A DNA stretch of 8,453 nt from an uncultured Clostridia bacterium. Lineage in GTDB: Bacteria; Bacillota; Clostridia; Oscillospirales; Acutalibacteraceae. Shown piece by piece: positions 6,352 to 8,453 of this stretch; within the stretch, counting starts at the first letter, position 1; each line of letters opens with the position of its first letter. The translations under genes were made by a program, and so were the position numbers. A model generated the notes under the pieces. It was not told the origin of the DNA, ran no database searches, and worked only from the letters and a program-made list of their open reading frames with translations. The DNA is taken from positions 1-8,453 of the forward strand of contig CAMVNL010000075.1 of assembly GCA_947168785.1 (NCBI GenBank). The letters run 5' to 3'.

Positions 6352-7809
6352 CTCTACCGTTACTTCGCAGGACGAGCGGTACCAGCCGTCGTCCGACAGG
6401 GCGTACACCGTGGCCGTGCCGGGGGCGACGGCGGTGACCGTGCCGTTTTCGTCAACGGAAGCCACGCTCTCGTCCGTGGTGTACCAGGTCACGGTCTGCA
6501 CCGTGGGCTTTTTCAGGGCAAAGCCCTTGTTGTCGCTGGCCACCCTCGCGGTCAGCGTCTCCGTGCCGCCGGTGGACAGCTTCAGCTTGTGCTTGTTGAT
6601 CTGCATGTATTCCACAGAGACCTTCACGGTCACGTCGCAGGAATCGGAATAGGTCTTGCCGTTGAAGGTGAAGCTGGCGGTGACCGTGGCTTTGCCCGGC
6701 TCGCTGCCGGTCAGCTTGCCGGCCTTCACGTAGCCCTTTTTGTCCACGGTGACCACGTTATTGTCTGAGGAGGTCCAGGTGATCTCATATTGCAGCGGAT
6801 CGTCGCAGATCCGCTCCGCGGTGATCTGGTCCTTTTTGCCGGGGGCCAGCGTCAGCTCGTGCTTGTTCAGCTCCATGGCGGGCCAGGAGAAGGTGAACAC
6901 GGTCTCTTCCGTAAAATCGGCGGAGCAGGCCGCCTGTGTGAATCCGCCGGGTCCGGACAGCTCGTTCAGCGTCGCCGCGGCGGAGGCGCTCACATCCTTG
7001 TGGTACGCCAGCTCCTTCAGCTCGTCCGTCGCCCGGTTGACCCGGAAGCGGACCGTCAGCCCGGTGACGTCGGCGGTCACGTCCGACAGGGCAGCGAATG
7101 GGTCGATTTCCGGCTGCACCGTTTTCAGGATCTCATCCGTGCCGGGGGTGAAGAGCCGGGCGGCCAGCTCCGCGTCGTTTTTCAGCGTCACGGTAAAGCT
7201 GTAATCGTCCCGGTAGTGCATCTGGTAGGGGAAGTCCGAGCCGCAGACCTCGCAGGCCTCCACCGGCTCGGTGCTCTCCTCGCCGCAGGATTTGCACTTG
7301 TAATAGATATAGTCGCAGGTGAAGCTCTCGATATCGGCGGCGGTAAAGGCGGGCTTCCAAAGGAAGTCGCTCACGTCCTCGCCGTAGGCGGTGTCGATCT
7401 TTTCAACGCTGTCGGAGACGGCGTCCTCCGCCGGGTCGGCGAGGAACCGCAGCGTATCCTTCAGCGCGTCGGGACCGTCCGTTTCAATGGAATCGTCGTC
7501 CACACGGAATTTCCATTCCCGGTGCAGGGCGGGCTTTTCGGCGACGGCGTTGTCCACCACGCCGTTCAGGTAGGCGATCAGTTCTTCGCTGCTTTCCGGG
7601 ACAGCCGTTTTTCCCTCCGTCAGCACTGCGGGCGGGAAGGTTCCCTCCAGATTCAGCAGCAGCGTGATGCCGTAGATGAAGCCCACGGCGAAGATCAGGA
7701 TCAGCACGGAGATGACGATGGGGTACATCAGCTTGTTCTTTTTTTCCAGCTTCTCTTCCTGCAGCTGCAGCGCCTCTTTGTCAGGCATCGTTACGTTGAC
7801 GTCGGCCAT
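6349..7809 (-). CDS. Type II membrane protein with extracytoplasmic CxxC-x10-CxxC zinc-ribbon-like motif and two C-terminal Ig-like (BIG_2) repeats
   Basis: 486 residues from the ATG at 7809, set by AAGGAGG nine bases upstream; the open frame to 7923 overlaps the preceding gene and has no binding site. A charged N-terminus (1-27, ending KKNK) precedes one hydrophobic helix (about 29-52), so the rest should be outside. Residues 60-160 are acidic and unrecognised. C172-x2-C175-x10-C186-x2-C189 looks like a zinc ribbon. Residues 200-310 are mixed beta-like sequence. Two bacterial Ig-like repeats follow: 312-396 (ELNKHELTL, then WTSSDNNVVTVDKKGYV, GKATVTA) and 399-486 (QINKHKLKLSTGG, then WYTTDESVASVDENGTVTAV, GTATVYA). 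Such repeats usually bind or space domains at the cell surface. It lies between a multi-pass membrane protein and a sugar transporter, which suggests a surface partner of uptake; that is inference. Confidence 0.85.
   Translation of the reverse strand: MADVNVTMPDKEALQLQEEKLEKKNKLMYPIVISVLILIFAVGFIYGITLLLNLEGTFPPAVLTEGKTAVPESSEELIAYLNGVVDNAVAEKPALHREWKFRVDDDSIETDGPDALKDTLRFLADPAEDAVSDSVEKIDTAYGEDVSDFLWKPAFTAADIESFTCDYIYYKCKSCGEESTEPVEACEVCGSDFPYQMHYRDDYSFTVTLKNDAELAARLFTPGTDEILKTVQPEIDPFAALSDVTADVTGLTVRFRVNRATDELKELAYHKDVSASAAATLNELSGPGGFTQAACSADFTEETVFTFSWPAMELNKHELTLAPGKKDQITAERICDDPLQYEITWTSSDNNVVTVDKKGYVKAGKLTGSEPGKATVTASFTFNGKTYSDSCDVTVKVSVEYMQINKHKLKLSTGGTETLTARVASDNKGFALKKPTVQTVTWYTTDESVASVDENGTVTAVAPGTATVYALSDDGWYRSSCEVTVE
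7243..7296 (-). other. Zinc-ribbon-like four-cysteine motif within the Ig-like membrane protein
   Basis: Codons 172-189 read CKSCGEESTEPVEACEVC. The paired CxxC knuckles ten residues apart, the second followed by Gly as in many zinc ribbons, fit a single metal site. An extra Cys (C165) lies seven residues before. The predicted location outside the membrane is unusual for this fold; disulfides are the alternative. Confidence 0.7.
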
Positions 7810-7810
7810 C

Positions 7811-8359
7811 TCACTTCGCCTCCTTTTCATGGGCTTTGCGGTAGTCTTCCTGCTCCTGGGCGATCTCCTCGTCGATCTTCCGGGTCTCGGCGGTTTCCAC
7901 GATGGGCTGGGGCAGCTTGTCAAGGTCCAGCTTGCCGGCCTTCAGCTCCTTATAGAGCTTCGCCCGCTCTTCCATGCCCTCGGCGTAGACCACCGGCACG
8001 CCCTTTTTGTCAAGGAGCAGGTTCGCGGTGGCCACCGCGGCGAAGGCCACGACGGAAACCAGCAGGCCGAAGCCCTTATGCACGGCGAACACCGGATCGT
8101 TCGCGTTGGGGATCAGGATCAGCGCGGCAACGGAAACCACCGCCCCCGCGCAGGAGAGCCCCGCGATGATCTTCTGCATATTCTTCACGCTTAAAAAGCA
8201 CAGGATCGTCGCCAGCAGCACGATCACGGCGAAGGCGGCCGCCGCCAGATAGGCGAACAGGCCCCGCCGCAGCGCGTCCAGCACCGCCCCGGACAGGTCG
8301 CCGGAGACGCCGGTCAGGTAGCCGAAATCTTTCCCGGTGAACAGGCCGATCAGCCCCAT
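7811..8359 (-). CDS. Multi-pass membrane protein with charged cytoplasmic tail, family unknown; 5' end uncertain or truncated
   Basis: 182 residues from the only in-frame ATG, at 8359. Three hydrophobic helices lie at about 35-57, 64-83 and 97-116. A charged tail (117-182) ends in Glu/Lys-rich helix-like sequence (EEIAQEQEDYRKAHEKEAK). I do not recognise the family. The start is doubtful: no Shine-Dalgarno precedes it, and the frame stays protein-like upstream to a TAG at 8429-8431 (LLVHSGFVSILLPF, then YESKTDLSL). It even reads hydrophobically beyond the TAG (VSILPAL). So a helix is probably missing from the N-terminus, lost through a nonsense change or an error at the window edge. The stop TGA lies one base before the ATG of the Ig-like protein gene, whose binding site sits in this gene's last codons (KEAK), so the two are coupled. 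Confidence 0.7.
   Translation of the reverse strand: MGLIGLFTGKDFGYLTGVSGDLSGAVLDALRRGLFAYLAAAAFAVIVLLATILCFLSVKNMQKIIAGLSCAGAVVSVAALILIPNANDPVFAVHKGFGLLVSVVAFAAVATANLLLDKKGVPVVYAEGMEERAKLYKELKAGKLDLDKLPQPIVETAETRKIDEEIAQEQEDYRKAHEKEAK
7819..7825 (-). promoter_or_regulatory. Ribosome binding site deciding the start of the Ig-like protein gene
   Basis: AAGGAGG on the minus strand lies inside the last codons of the upstream gene (AAG GAG GCG AAG TGA), nine bases before the ATG at 7809. It supports the 486-residue start over a longer open frame beginning at 7923. Confidence 0.85.
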
Positions 8360-8394
8360 CAGGCTCAGGTCGGTCTTGCTCTCGTAAAAGGGCA

Positions 8395-8453
8395 GCAGGA
8401 TCGAAACGAATCCGCTGTGTACCAGCAGCTAAAGCGCCGGCAGGATCGAAACG
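8395..8453. repeat. 14-base direct repeat at the right edge of the window
   Basis: GCAGGATCGAAACG occurs at 8395-8408 and again at 8440-8453, the last base of the window. The similarity extends imperfectly to about 22 bases (8387-8408 against 8431-8453, both beginning AAAG). The in-frame TAG (8429-8431) lies at the start of the second copy. Such a repeat ending exactly at a sequence edge is typical of an unresolved assembly junction. Confidence 0.6.

Noticed and set aside
7810..7923. 38-residue upstream extension of the Ig-like protein
   Set aside because: The added part (Pro/Ser/Arg-rich) is the off-frame reading of the previous gene's tail, while a full AAGGAGG fixes the ATG at 7809.
6790..8169. 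459-codon plus-strand open frame opposite the Ig-like protein gene
   Set aside because: It spans two minus-strand genes and their junction, lacks a ribosome binding site and ends in a Pro/Arg-rich run. Shadow of GC-rich codons.

Overview
The window looks like chromosomal DNA from a GC-rich, uncultured gut- or rumen-type Clostridia (Oscillospirales/Ruminococcaceae-like). The reasons are strong AGGAGG ribosome binding sites before two genes, the gene families present (DHHW, DUF4358, GPH transporter, bacterial Ig-like repeats) and tight operon packing. This placement is inference from gene content. No phage, transposase, CRISPR, rRNA or tRNA signal was seen.

Layout: (1) Positions 1-54 hold the last 17 codons of a plus-strand gene. 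It converges on the minus-strand genes and is separated from them by a hairpin that could terminate both ways (75-118). (2) Positions 183-4125 are a four-gene minus-strand operon, transcribed SGNH hydrolase > DUF4358 protein > MBOAT O-acyltransferase > DHHW protein. Two of its junctions overlap (ATGA and TAATG) and the third gap is 24 bases. A sigma-A-type promoter lies at 4210-4237, with a terminator-like hairpin between it and the first start codon. (3) Positions 4126-4719 form an intergenic stretch of about 600 bases that carries the promoter, several hairpins, inverted repeats and three copies of a 9-mer, but no convincing gene. (4) Positions 4720-8359 and on to the window edge are a second minus-strand operon: a multi-pass membrane protein of unknown family (5' end disturbed), a type II membrane protein with an extracytoplasmic zinc-ribbon-like CxxC pair and two Ig-like repeats, and a GPH/MelB-type sugar symporter.

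How they work together: the first operon fits an AlgI/AlgJ/AlgX-like O-acylation machine. The MBOAT protein would carry an acyl (probably acetyl) group across the membrane, the DHHW protein (Asp-x-His plus a Ser in KDSYAN) would transfer it to an exported glycan, and the SGNH protein could transfer or remove acyl groups. The second operon couples an unusual surface-exposed membrane protein to a sugar transporter. Its function is unknown and it is the most novel-looking part of the window.

The right edge carries a 14-base direct repeat and an in-frame TAG that seems to interrupt the first gene of the second operon. This may be an assembly artefact. All calls come from reading the sequence; no database search was done.
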